A stretch of 64,000 bases of DNA from Eubacterium sp. AM49-13BH (GTDB lineage: Bacteria > Bacillota > Clostridia > Lachnospirales > Lachnospiraceae), in contig NZ_QSEK01000004.1 in the NCBI RefSeq assembly GCF_003464165.1, positions 42,169 through 106,168 on the forward strand, in the 5' to 3' direction. The notes beneath the pieces are model-generated. The model worked only from the letters and a program-made list of their open reading frames with translations, ran no database searches and was not told the origin of the DNA. This document shows positions 16,501 to 24,715 of this stretch, one piece after another. The position numbers were made by a program, and so were the translations under genes. Every line of letters starts with the position of its first letter. Within the stretch, counting starts at the first letter, position 1.

Positions 16501-16678
16501 GTTTTTTCTTCCTTTTTGACATTAAAGCTAAGATTTCCTGTGGGTTTGTTAACTGACGTCCGGGAAGTGTCTGCTTTGGTGTGCGGTCACGGTCAGCTTC
16601 GTCAATTGCTGCGACAAAACGCTTTACGCTATTTGGATTGGATACGACAAAATTATGAGTAATACTTGAAGTAGCCAT
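16493..16678 (-). CDS. Small protein, probable antitoxin partner of the GNAT protein
   Basis: A 61-residue protein starting MATSSITHNFVVSNPNSVKRFVAAIDEADRD and ending KRKKKHV. The start at 16678 has GGAGG 8 bp upstream; the longer frame to 16837 has no site. The first 30 residues look like a short strand and helix for DNA binding or dimerisation, and the basic tail could contact the toxin or DNA. Its stop overlaps the GNAT start, implying coupled translation, with the antitoxin made first. Confidence 0.6.
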   Translation of the reverse strand: MATSSITHNFVVSNPNSVKRFVAAIDEADRDRTPKQTLPGRQLTNPQEILALMSKRKKKHV

Positions 16679-17015
16679 ACTAACACCTCCTCTTTTTTGG
16701 CTTTTTTGTGTATTTATAGTATATGCAATGTGTGATAAAAACACAATATCAAAAACAGAAATTATTTCTAAATAATTTTCAAGCCGGACATTTATTAGAC
16801 GCTTCCGGTAAGCGAACAATATTTTCGAGCCAATCATTTATAAGTCGCCAATGGTGGGCGGGCAATATTTTGATAACAGAAATGCTCTGTATCTAACTTA
16901 ATTATACGATTGGCGAAGAAATGCGTCAATACGGAAAATAAGTATTGAAAATAGTTGGAACAAGTACTAAAATAAGGTTGGGACAATAAAACAGAGTTAT
17001 ACTGCGAGGAAGATT

Positions 17016-18710
17016 ATGAAGAATAAAAAGATTAAATGCGATATATATACCAGAGTATCCACAACCATGCAGGTAGATGGCTACAGTCTGGATGCTCAGA
17101 AAGAAAAACTCAAGAGATATGCGGAATTTCAGAATATGGAAATTGTAAATGAGTATTCCGATGAAGGTAAGTCTGGAAAGAGCGTAGAGGGCAGACCGGA
17201 ATTTCAGAGAATGTTGGATAATATTGAGAATGGAACAGATGAGGTACAGTTTGTACTGGTGTTCAAGCTTTCCAGATTCGGTCGTAATGCGGCAGATGTA
17301 TTAAATTCTTTGCAGAGGATGCAGGATTTTGGAGTGAATCTGATTTGTGTAGAAGATGGAATTGACAGCTCAAAAGATAGTGGAAAGCTGATGATTTCTG
17401 TTCTGTCTGCGGTGGCAGAGATTGAACGAGAGAATATCCTTGTGCAGACAATGGAAGGACGTAAGCAGAAAGCCAGGGAAGGAAAATGGAACGGAGGATT
17501 CGCTCCATATGGTTATGAATTGGTAAATGGAGAATTACAGATTGCAGAGGACGAAGCGGAGATTATTCGTCTGATTTATGACAAATTTATTCATACAAAT
17601 ATGGGAATCTCTGCGATTGCTGCATGGCTGAACCAGCATGGATATAAAAAGAAAAAACGACAGAATAATACACTGGACGCATTTGCCTCTTCCTTTATAA
17701 AAGGCGTTCTGGATAATCCGGTATACTGTGGAAAGCTGGCTTATGGACGAAGAAAAAACGAGAAAGTTTCTGGTACAAGAAATGAATATCGCATTGTAAA
17801 ACAGGAAAATTATATGCTGTATGATGGTATCCACGAAGGGATTATTTCAGAAACAGATTGGGAGCTGGCACATCAAAAACGGGAAAAAACAGGTGTGAAA
17901 TATGAAAAAACGCATAGTCTGGATCATGAGCATATCTTATCTGGAATATTGAGATGTCCGTTATGTGGAAGCGGTATGTATGGGAACGTGAACCGAAAGA
18001 AAAAGAAAGACGGAACCTTATATAAAGATTATTTCTATTATGCCTGTAAACATCGTCGTCTGGTAGACGGTCATAAATGTGGATATCGTAAACAATGGAG
18101 CGAGGAGAAGATTAACAATGCAGTGGAAGAAGTTATCCGGAAGCTGGTGAAGAATCCTAAATTTGAAGAAGCAATTCTGAATAAAATCGGTTCAAGAATT
18201 GATACAGAAGAAATAGAAAAAGAGATTGAAGGATTGGAAAAGCAGCACAAGCAGTTGACCGGAGCAAAAGCAAGACTTGGACAGCAGATGGACAGTCTGG
18301 ATATTATGGATAAATTTTATGAGAAGAAATATCAGGATATGGAGACAAGGTTATACCGTTTGTATGATGAGAGTGAAGGCGTGGAGAACAGTATAGAGGA
18401 AGTCAAGAACCGCCTGCTGAATATTCAGCAACAGAAAATATCAGAAGAAAACGTCTATCAATTTCTTTTATATTTTGATAAACTATATGATAAGTTCACC
18501 GACCTGGAGAAGAAAGAATTTCTTAACAGCTTTGTGGAACAGGTGGACATTTACGAGCAGGAGCAGCCAGATGGCAGATTCCTGAAGCACATAAAGTTCC
18601 GTTTTCCGGTGTATTTTGGAGACAGGGAGACACAGGAACTTTGTTGGGACAACGAAAGTACCGTTGAGAGTGTGGCACTGATTTTGAAAGAACAGCCGGC
18701 AATTGATTAA
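17016..18710 (+). CDS. Large serine recombinase
   Basis: A 564-residue site-specific recombinase. The resolvase catalytic domain spans residues about 5-150, with nucleophile Ser in YTRVST and the KLSRFGRNAADVL and GRPEFQRML motifs. The recombinase domain follows to about 280. A zinc ribbon (CPLCGSGMYG, then YYACKHRR and KCGY) leads into a long coiled coil over about 395-480, which controls integration versus excision in this family. It is the last gene of the element, as usual for serine-recombinase elements whose att site abuts the gene. GAGGAAG precedes the ATG. Confidence 0.92.
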   Translation: MKNKKIKCDIYTRVSTTMQVDGYSLDAQKEKLKRYAEFQNMEIVNEYSDEGKSGKSVEGRPEFQRMLDNIENGTDEVQFVLVFKLSRFGRNAADVLNSLQRMQDFGVNLICVEDGIDSSKDSGKLMISVLSAVAEIERENILVQTMEGRKQKAREGKWNGGFAPYGYELVNGELQIAEDEAEIIRLIYDKFIHTNMGISAIAAWLNQHGYKKKKRQNNTLDAFASSFIKGVLDNPVYCGKLAYGRRKNEKVSGTRNEYRIVKQENYMLYDGIHEGIISETDWELAHQKREKTGVKYEKTHSLDHEHILSGILRCPLCGSGMYGNVNRKKKKDGTLYKDYFYYACKHRRLVDGHKCGYRKQWSEEKINNAVEEVIRKLVKNPKFEEAILNKIGSRIDTEEIEKEIEGLEKQHKQLTGAKARLGQQMDSLDIMDKFYEKKYQDMETRLYRLYDESEGVENSIEEVKNRLLNIQQQKISEENVYQFLLYFDKLYDKFTDLEKKEFLNSFVEQVDIYEQEQPDGRFLKHIKFRFPVYFGDRETQELCWDNESTVESVALILKEQPAID

Positions 18711-18861
18711 TGTTGCAGCATGAAGGTATCATTGCACAGAATAGATGCTCAAAATTAAAAGAGAAGTATCTGATTGAAATAAAGCATACGACAAAATAAC
18801 GCATTGCGTAACATACAAGACAATGTTACAATAATAAAAATGCATTAAGAGGTGATATATT
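18711..18861 (+). other. Element-chromosome junction region
   Basis: This should contain one attachment site of the serine recombinase. A short open frame right after the recombinase stop reads HEGIIAQN, like the relaxase motif HEGYIAQN in this window, before it ends at about 18799. It may be the remnant of a disrupted mob gene. The core dinucleotide cannot be set from one end. Confidence 0.3.
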
Positions 18862-19068
18862 ATGACTATAGCAGAGACAATAAAGCAGCTCAGAGAAAGC
18901 GTTGGAATGACAAGAAAAGAATTTTCACAGCATACAGGTATTCCTGTGCGTACATTAGAGGACTGGGAGGCATCAAGAAGAACTCCACCAGAATACATTC
19001 CACGGCTGATTGCATACCAGTTAAAGTATGAGGAACTGCTCAGAGAGAAAGAAAATGACAATTTATAA
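18862..19068 (+). CDS. Small helix-turn-helix protein
   Basis: A 68-residue protein that is essentially one XRE-like HTH: TIAETIKQLRESVGMTRKEFSQHTGIPVRTLEDWEASRRTPPEYI, then a helix RLIAYQLKYEEL. AGAGGTG precedes the ATG. Stand-alone small HTH proteins of this type are common in Lachnospiraceae chromosomes and phages; the target is unknown. It is followed by a terminator and is transcribed alone. Confidence 0.75.
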   Translation: MTIAETIKQLRESVGMTRKEFSQHTGIPVRTLEDWEASRRTPPEYIPRLIAYQLKYEELLREKENDNL

Positions 19069-19082
19069 TTGAGTTTTAATTT

Positions 19083-19114
19083 ATAAAAAGTGTTCTGATC
19101 CGGGCACTTTTTAT
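19083..19114 (+). terminator. Terminator after the small HTH gene
   Basis: ATAAAAAGTG / CACTTTTTAT inverted repeat with a 12-nt loop; the T run is inside the right arm. Confidence 0.75.
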
Positions 19115-19202
19115 AAAATTTTAAGTAGCCAGTACAATTATTAGATGTTAATATATTACTATGTAACCCGAAACTGATATTTAAGAGCGAAGGGAGATTT
19201 TA

Positions 19203-20780
19203 TTGAAGGCTGGATTATTAAGGACACAATTTAGTTACCAGAATACAGTAGTAAGAGAGAAGATGAAGGAAAAGACAAAGGAGTCTGTCAGTGCGGTAGT
19301 ACCGATAATGCTTATAGTGTTGCTTCTTGGCTTTACAATAGCACCTCTTTCACCTAGTATACTGGTTGAATTCATTGTTGGAGCCGTGCTGGTTATTATT
19401 GGCATGGTGTTTTTTTCTTTAGGGGCAGAATTGTCCATGACGCCAATGGGAGAAAGAGTTGGCGGAAGCATGTTAAGGACTAAGAAATTATGGATGATTA
19501 TAGCGATTGGATTTATCCTTGGAGTTATAATTACAGTTTCTGAGCCGGATTTGCAGGTGCTTGCGGGTCAGGTTGCGGCAGTTCCTAATATGGTGCTTAT
19601 ATTATCTGTGGCAGTGGGAGTAGGTGTATTTCTTGTTGCTGCACTCTTAAGAATATTGATTGGAATACCGCTTGCGCCGCTTCTGCTGGTGTTTTATGCA
19701 ATTGTTTTTGCGCTTGCGATGTTTGTTCCTAAAGGCTTTCTTGCAGTTGCATTTGATTCAGGGGGAGTAACAACCGGTCCGATGACTGTACCATTTATAA
19801 TGGCTCTTGGTGTGGGTATTTCTTCTATCCGAAATGATAAACATGCCGGTAATGATAGTTTTGGCCTTGTATCATTATGTTCAATCGGTCCAATACTTGC
19901 TGTTCTTATTCTTGGAATGGTTTATAGTACAGAGGGTAATTATACAACAACAGCAATTACTGAAGTGAGCGATTCTGTTGAACTTGGTAAGCTGTTCTGG
20001 TATGAGATACCGAAATATCTGAAAGAAATAGCATTGTCACTTCTTCCAATAGTTGTATTTTTCGGAGTGTTTCAGATATTTGCTCCAAAGATGAATAAGA
20101 AGTCGCTTATGAAGATATGCGTTGGACTTGTGTATACATATATTGGACTTGTACTTTTTCTTACAGGTGCTAATGTTGGATTTATTCCAGCAGGTAATTA
20201 TCTTGGATCAGTGCTTGCTTCATTATCATTTAGATGGATTATCGTACCTACTGGCATGATAATAGGATATTTCATTGTTAAGGCAGAGCCTGCTGTATAT
20301 GTGCTTATGCATCAGGTAGAAGAACTGACATCAGGAAGCATATCAGGCAAATCAATGCAGATAAGTCTTTCTGTAGGTGTTGCAGTATCTGTTGGCCTTT
20401 CAATGATAAGAGTGCTGACAGGCATCTCAATATTATATTTTCTTATTCCGGGTTATGGAATAGCACTGATACTTACGCTTTTTGTTCCTAAGATATTCAC
20501 TGCCATAGCATTTGACTCTGGAGGAGTTGCGTCAGGTCCGATGACAGCTACATTTTTACTGCCACTGGCACAGGGAGCATGTCTCGCAGTAGGCGGTAAT
20601 ATTGTAACTGACGCATTCGGTGTTGTTGCCATGGTTGCCATGACACCTCTTATAACTTTGCAGATACTTGGTGTTATATACAGAATCAAGGACAGCAGGA
20701 AAGCAAATGTGCCACAGACTGTTACACCTGTTGTGGATATGTTTGCAGAGCTTTCAGATGATGCGATTATTGAATTGTAG
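19203..20780 (+). CDS. DUF1538 family integral membrane protein (two tandem domains)
   Basis: A 525-residue protein with about 12-14 membrane helices. Two halves repeat the signature FDSGGVTTGPMTVPF (residues about 183-197) and FDSGGVASGPMTATF (about 440-455), the DUF1538 hallmark. The TTG at 19203 has GGGAG 6 bp upstream and is the likely start; ATG at 19263 is an alternative. The family is probably a transporter or channel. The next gene encodes a tandem PII-like protein, a known companion, so the channel is probably gated by a small-molecule or energy-sensing PII protein. Confidence 0.85.
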   Translation: MKAGLLRTQFSYQNTVVREKMKEKTKESVSAVVPIMLIVLLLGFTIAPLSPSILVEFIVGAVLVIIGMVFFSLGAELSMTPMGERVGGSMLRTKKLWMIIAIGFILGVIITVSEPDLQVLAGQVAAVPNMVLILSVAVGVGVFLVAALLRILIGIPLAPLLLVFYAIVFALAMFVPKGFLAVAFDSGGVTTGPMTVPFIMALGVGISSIRNDKHAGNDSFGLVSLCSIGPILAVLILGMVYSTEGNYTTTAITEVSDSVELGKLFWYEIPKYLKEIALSLLPIVVFFGVFQIFAPKMNKKSLMKICVGLVYTYIGLVLFLTGANVGFIPAGNYLGSVLASLSFRWIIVPTGMIIGYFIVKAEPAVYVLMHQVEELTSGSISGKSMQISLSVGVAVSVGLSMIRVLTGISILYFLIPGYGIALILTLFVPKIFTAIAFDSGGVASGPMTATFLLPLAQGACLAVGGNIVTDAFGVVAMVAMTPLITLQILGVIYRIKDSRKANVPQTVTPVVDMFAELSDDAIIEL

Positions 20781-20792
20781 AGGTAGATGGAT

Positions 20793-21506
20793 ATGAGTGA
20801 AGTATATGTAATGGTAACAATATGCAGCAGGAAGAATATGCCGCGTTTTGTTGATTGCTATAAGGATTATAATGTTGAAGCAGCTAATATATCGTTAGGC
20901 AGGGGAACAGCATCAAGTGATGTACTTGATTTACTGGGACTTGAGGATGACGAGAAGGGTATCCATATGTCACTTGTTACAGAGAATACATGGAAGAATG
21001 TTAAGAAGGGGCTTCAGAGTAAGTTAAGAATAGATGTGCCAGGAACCGGAATCGCATTTATAGTGTCGCTAAGCAGTATTGGTGGCAAGAGAGAGCTGGG
21101 ATTCTTAATTGACGGGCAGGAATATAAGAAAGGAGATGAGAGCACATTGAAGGATACTAAACATGAACTTATTGTTGCAATAGCTAATTATGGATATAAT
21201 ACACAGGTGATGAGAGCAGCGGAAGAAGGCGGTGCAACAGGTGGAACGGTGCTTCATGGAAAGGGTGTTGGAATGAAACGGGCAGAGCAGTTCCTTGGAG
21301 TTTCGCTTGTTTCAGAGAAGGAAGTAATTCTTATTGTTGCAAAGTCATCACAGAAAAATGCTATTATGCGTGCTATAATGGACAAAGCCGGCGTAGACAG
21401 CAAGGCAGGAACTATTGTGTTCTCACTTCCTGTTACAAGTACGGCAGGACTGCGTATTCTTGAGGATTCGCAGGATGAAGAGGTTGATGATGAAAACAAT
21501 AATTGA
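20793..21506 (+). CDS. Tandem PII-like regulatory protein partnered with DUF1538
   Basis: About 237 residues forming two PII-like halves: residues 1-100 (VYVMVTICSRKNMPRFVDCYKDY to VSLSSIGGKRELG) and 125-225 (ELIVAIANYGYNTQVMRAAEEGGATGGTVLHGKG to TIVFSLPVTSTAGLRI). The second half keeps the ATGGTVLHG loop resembling the B-loop of PII-like proteins; a classical T-loop Tyr is absent. It starts 12 bp after the DUF1538 gene, so the two are co-transcribed and probably form a sensor-channel pair. I prefer the ATG at 20793 because AGAGGT is spaced for it rather than for 20787. Confidence 0.8.
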   Translation: MSEVYVMVTICSRKNMPRFVDCYKDYNVEAANISLGRGTASSDVLDLLGLEDDEKGIHMSLVTENTWKNVKKGLQSKLRIDVPGTGIAFIVSLSSIGGKRELGFLIDGQEYKKGDESTLKDTKHELIVAIANYGYNTQVMRAAEEGGATGGTVLHGKGVGMKRAEQFLGVSLVSEKEVILIVAKSSQKNAIMRAIMDKAGVDSKAGTIVFSLPVTSTAGLRILEDSQDEEVDDENNN

Positions 21507-22725
21507 TTACCAGAATGATGAAAGAGAAAAGGTTCTGCTTGATGTAAGAGACAAGCAGGAATTCGAGAAGGAAACATATCCCGGAGCAAGAAATTGGTAC
21601 TGGGAGGAACTGATTAAGGTGCTTGAAGAAACACCGGAGGAATTCATACAGCAGTTTGATAAGAGTGTTCCTATATATCTTCTGTGCTATACAGGTCTGC
21701 ACAGTGATGATCTGGCAGACATTCTTGAGGACATGGGATATGAGGTCTACAGCCTGTATGGCGGCTGGGGTGCTTATATGAAGTGGAAGTTCGAGAATTA
21801 TGTCAAGGAAGCACAGGCAGAGAATGAGATTTCGGGTGAAGACAGAGTTAAGGAAATAGAGCGTAGTATAGTAAAGAAGTTCAGAAAGCCTATATGGAGA
21901 AAGTTCACACAGGCACTTAATGAATATGACCTTATACAGGACGGAGATAAGATTGCTGTCTGTATATCAGGCGGTAAGGATTCTATGCTTATGGCGAAGC
22001 TTTTTCAGGAGCTTAAGAGACATGGGAAGAATAATTTTGAACTTGTATTCTTAGTTATGAATCCGGGATACAATGATATTAATTATCAGGTTATTCTTAA
22101 TAATGCGAAGATACTTGATATTCCTATAACTGTGTTCAAATCAGAGATATTCGATACGGTTGCAGATATAGAGGAGTCGCCATGTTATCTGTGCGCCCGC
22201 ATGAGAAGAGGATATCTGTACAGCAAGGCTAAAGAACTTGGCTGCAATAAGATTGCATTAGGTCATCATTATGATGATGTTATTGAAACAATTCTTATGG
22301 GAATGTTATACGGTGCGCAGATTCAGACTATGATGCCAAAGCTTCACAGCACTAATTTTGAGGGCATGGAACTTATAAGACCACTTTACCTTATAAGAGA
22401 AGCTGATATAATACATTGGAGAGATTATAATAATCTTGCATTTATACAGTGTGCATGCAGGCTTACAGAGAGCTGTGCTTCATGTGGCGGCACAGAAAAG
22501 GGTTCTAAGAGAGGCGAGATTAAGCAGCTTATTAAAGATTTGACTAAGGTAAGCCCTTACATTGAGAAGAACATATTCAGAAGTGTTGAAAATGTTAATC
22601 TTGATACAGTTATTGCGTATAAGCAGTACGGTGTTAAGCATAATTTCCTTGAAAGATATGATGAAATGGGAAGACTCAATGGCGCATCAGGTAGCCAGAC
22701 AGCAGATGATAAGGAGATGGAATAG
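21490..22725 (+). CDS. Rhodanese-TtcA fusion, tRNA 2-thiocytidine synthetase-like
   Basis: A 411-residue two-domain protein. Residues 1-100 are a rhodanese domain with persulfide Cys 66 in CYTGLHS. Residues about 150-400 are a PP-loop ATPase (SGGKDS, 160-165) with CxxC at 232/235 and a cysteine cluster CACRLTESCASCGG (321-332), consistent with TtcA-type sulfur insertion into tRNA. In most bacteria sulfur is delivered by separate enzymes; here the carrier is fused. It overlaps the PII gene by 17 bp (ATG at 21490 with AGAGG upstream). The target nucleoside is inferred. Confidence 0.8.
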   Translation: MKTIIDYQNDEREKVLLDVRDKQEFEKETYPGARNWYWEELIKVLEETPEEFIQQFDKSVPIYLLCYTGLHSDDLADILEDMGYEVYSLYGGWGAYMKWKFENYVKEAQAENEISGEDRVKEIERSIVKKFRKPIWRKFTQALNEYDLIQDGDKIAVCISGGKDSMLMAKLFQELKRHGKNNFELVFLVMNPGYNDINYQVILNNAKILDIPITVFKSEIFDTVADIEESPCYLCARMRRGYLYSKAKELGCNKIALGHHYDDVIETILMGMLYGAQIQTMMPKLHSTNFEGMELIRPLYLIREADIIHWRDYNNLAFIQCACRLTESCASCGGTEKGSKRGEIKQLIKDLTKVSPYIEKNIFRSVENVNLDTVIAYKQYGVKHNFLERYDEMGRLNGASGSQTADDKEME

Positions 22726-22727
22726 AT

Positions 22728-22910
22728 ATGTCATCACAATATAATTGCGATTACTGCAACAACCTTGTATATGACGAGGAGATTGAAGGATATGTATGTG
22801 ATGTTGATATGGATGAGGACGATTACGCAAGACTTTTAAGTTCTTCATATAAGCAGTGTCCATATTATCAGAGCAATGATGAATATAAGATAGTGCGTCA
22901 TCAGATGTAA
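22728..22910 (+). CDS. DUF6472 family small cysteine-rich protein
   Basis: A 60-residue protein with a probable zinc site: NCDYCNNLVYDEE, then CDVDMDEDDYARLL and QCPYYQSNDEYKIVRHQM. The CxxC...C...C spacing and the acidic DMDEDD stretch match DUF6472, which occurs widely in Lachnospiraceae and Ruminococcaceae. It begins 2 bp after the TtcA-like gene, so it is co-transcribed. The function is unknown. Confidence 0.7.
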   Translation: MSSQYNCDYCNNLVYDEEIEGYVCDVDMDEDDYARLLSSSYKQCPYYQSNDEYKIVRHQM

Positions 22911-22932
22911 TGTTTATATTAAGGGGGAATCT

Positions 22933-23889
22933 ATGGACGATAAGAGGTATGCGGTTCTTATTGATTCGGACAATATTTCATCAAAATATATTTCTAATAT
23001 ATTAGATGAAATGACTAAGTATGGAGTTATAACGTACAAGCGAATATATGGGGACTGGACAAGTCCGCAGGCGGGCAAATGGAAGAAAGAATTGATGGAG
23101 AATTCAATTACACCAATACAGCAGTTTCGCAACACAGTAGGCAAGAATGCTACTGATTCAACACTTATAATTGACGCTATGGATATTCTGTATACGAAAA
23201 ATGTGGATGGATTCTGTATTGTATCAAGTGATGGAGATTTTACAAGACTGGCAAGCAGGCTACGTGAATCTGGCATGGAAGTTATTGGAATGGGTGAGAA
23301 CAAAACACCAAGGTCATTCAGGGCAGCATGTTCAGTATTTACTGATCTGGAACTTTTACAGGATCAGGAGGATGAAGAAATTACAGCTGTTAATAATAAG
23401 CAGAGGCCTAACAGATCACACAATATTATACGAATTTCCAAAATCGAAAATGCTATTATTGAGATTATCCAGGAAAATGATAATAAGGGAAAGCAGACGG
23501 ATTTAGGAGAGATAGGAAGCCGTTTGCAGAAAAAATATTCTGACTTTGATGTCCGTAATTATGGGTATAGCTCATTATCCACATTTATCAATGAGATGGA
23601 TGGGTTCAAAACATATAAGGTTAATAATGCAGTACTGGTAAAGCTCAAAGAAGATGACAATATTAAAGAACAGGTTGTTAAATACGCAATAGATAATGTC
23701 AGAGCAAGCAAGGCAACAGGAGTTGAGCTTGCAATACTTGGACAGAGAATACATAGTCAATATCCGAAATTCAAGGCAAAGGAATATGGATATTCAACTC
23801 TGACAAAATTTGTATCAAGCATAAAAGAACTGCTAATAGAAACAACAGATAACAAAAGAATAGTATTTATAAGAAAGAAGGAGTCATAA
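22933..23889 (+). CDS. NYN-domain (LabA-like) ribonuclease with two OST-HTH/LOTUS domains
   Basis: A 318-residue protein. Residues 1-140 are a PIN-like NYN domain with acidic metal-binding residues (AVLIDSDNIS near the start; DSTLIIDAMDIL; CIVSSDGDFTRLASRLRE). Two OST-HTH/LOTUS RNA-binding modules follow at about 170-240 (QTDLGEIGSRLQKKYSDFDVRNYGYSSLSTFI) and 250-318 (GVELAILGQRIHSQYPKFKAKEYGYSTLTKFV). The family is thought to cleave or process RNA. AGGGGGAA precedes the ATG. It overlaps luxS by one base, suggesting co-translation. Confidence 0.85.
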   Translation: MDDKRYAVLIDSDNISSKYISNILDEMTKYGVITYKRIYGDWTSPQAGKWKKELMENSITPIQQFRNTVGKNATDSTLIIDAMDILYTKNVDGFCIVSSDGDFTRLASRLRESGMEVIGMGENKTPRSFRAACSVFTDLELLQDQEDEEITAVNNKQRPNRSHNIIRISKIENAIIEIIQENDNKGKQTDLGEIGSRLQKKYSDFDVRNYGYSSLSTFINEMDGFKTYKVNNAVLVKLKEDDNIKEQVVKYAIDNVRASKATGVELAILGQRIHSQYPKFKAKEYGYSTLTKFVSSIKELLIETTDNKRIVFIRKKES

Positions 23890-24374
23890 TGAACAAGATA
23901 GCAAGTTTTACGGTGAATCATCTTGATTTACTGACAGGTGTATATGTATCAAGAAAGGATTATATCGGAGATGTATGTCTTACAACATTTGATTTAAGAT
24001 TTACAAGACCTAATGAAGAGCCACCTATGGATACTCCGGGGATTCATTCAATTGAACATCTTGTTGCTACATTTTTAAGGAATCATGCAGAATGGGCTGA
24101 GAAAACTATATATTTCGGACCTATGGGCTGCAGAACAGGTTTTTATGTTATATTTGCAGGAGATTTAAAGTCTGAGGATATTATCGGGGTATTAAGAGAA
24201 GCTGCCGATTATGTTCTTAATTATGACGATAATACACCAATTCCTGGATATTCACCAAGAGACTGTGGTAATTATCTGGATAACAATCTTAAGCTTGCGA
24301 AGATATATATGAAGAAGTTTAAGGAGGAGGTTCTGGATAATCCGGTTGAGGAGAGGTTGAGTTATCCACAGTAG
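23889..24374 (+). CDS. luxS: S-ribosylhomocysteine lyase
   Basis: A 161-residue enzyme that splits S-ribosylhomocysteine into homocysteine and DPD, the precursor of autoinducer-2, in the activated methyl cycle. Metal ligands are visible: HSIEH (H53, H57) and C126 in RDCGNY; the catalytic Cys 81 is in GPMGCRTG and E56 is conserved. Length and motifs are full. The start codon overlaps the stop of the NYN gene. No Pfs (MTA/SAH nucleosidase) gene is adjacent. A large palindrome starts 1 bp after the stop. Confidence 0.95.
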   Translation: MNKIASFTVNHLDLLTGVYVSRKDYIGDVCLTTFDLRFTRPNEEPPMDTPGIHSIEHLVATFLRNHAEWAEKTIYFGPMGCRTGFYVIFAGDLKSEDIIGVLREAADYVLNYDDNTPIPGYSPRDCGNYLDNNLKLAKIYMKKFKEEVLDNPVEERLSYPQ

Positions 24375-24375
24375 C

Positions 24376-24611
24376 GTGTAGGTGGTGCCAGTCTGGGGAT
24401 ATCGGGCTGTGGCTTTCATGGATTACTGCGCTTAGCAGGAGTAAATGCCGCCATATACAGAGTTTTTACAGCGTGCAAAAGCAAACGCACTTCGTTTGAA
24501 CGAGCTTTTGCACGCTGAACTTTTGTCTATGGCGGCATTAACTCCTGCACAGCTCGTAATAAATCAAGCCACTCCCTAAGCCACACAATCGTCCCGGCTG
24601 GCAATCTACAC
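24376..24611. repeat. 236-bp foldback palindrome, MITE-like
   Basis: The whole stretch is one imperfect inverted repeat centred near 24493. Outer arms pair GTGTAG...GCCAG (24376-24391) with CTGGC...CTACAC (24597-24611). Middle arms pair GTGGCTT (24409-24415) with AAGCCAC (24566-24572). The inner arms are nearly perfect: 24434-24481 (CAGGAG...AAATGCCGCC...GCGTGCAAAAGC) with 24504-24548. There is no coding frame. It resembles a small nonautonomous mobile or REP-like element inserted right after luxS. Confidence 0.75.
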
Positions 24612-24632
24612 AGTGGACAACTGGCAGGGGTG

Positions 24633-24684
24633 AAAAATCTCCAGCATTAGATTTGGCTTTGCCGGTCTAATGCTGGAGATTTTT
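24633..24684. terminator. Bidirectional terminator between luxS and glnN
   Basis: A perfect 19-bp stem (24633-24651 with 24666-24684), AAAAATCTCCAGCATTAGA and its complement, flanked by A and T runs. It ends glnN on the minus strand and the luxS operon on the plus strand. Confidence 0.9.
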
Positions 24685-24715
24685 ATGAGAGTGATTTATA
24701 ACAATTAGTTATGTA

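Noticed and set aside
16679..16837. Upstream extension of the antitoxin gene
   Set aside because: The extension covers the promoter region and lacks a ribosome binding site; GGAGG fits the ATG at 16678.
24376..24611. CRISPR-like or terminator explanation for the palindrome
   Set aside because: No repeat-spacer periodicity, and a separate strong terminator follows at 24633-24684; the length is far beyond a terminator.
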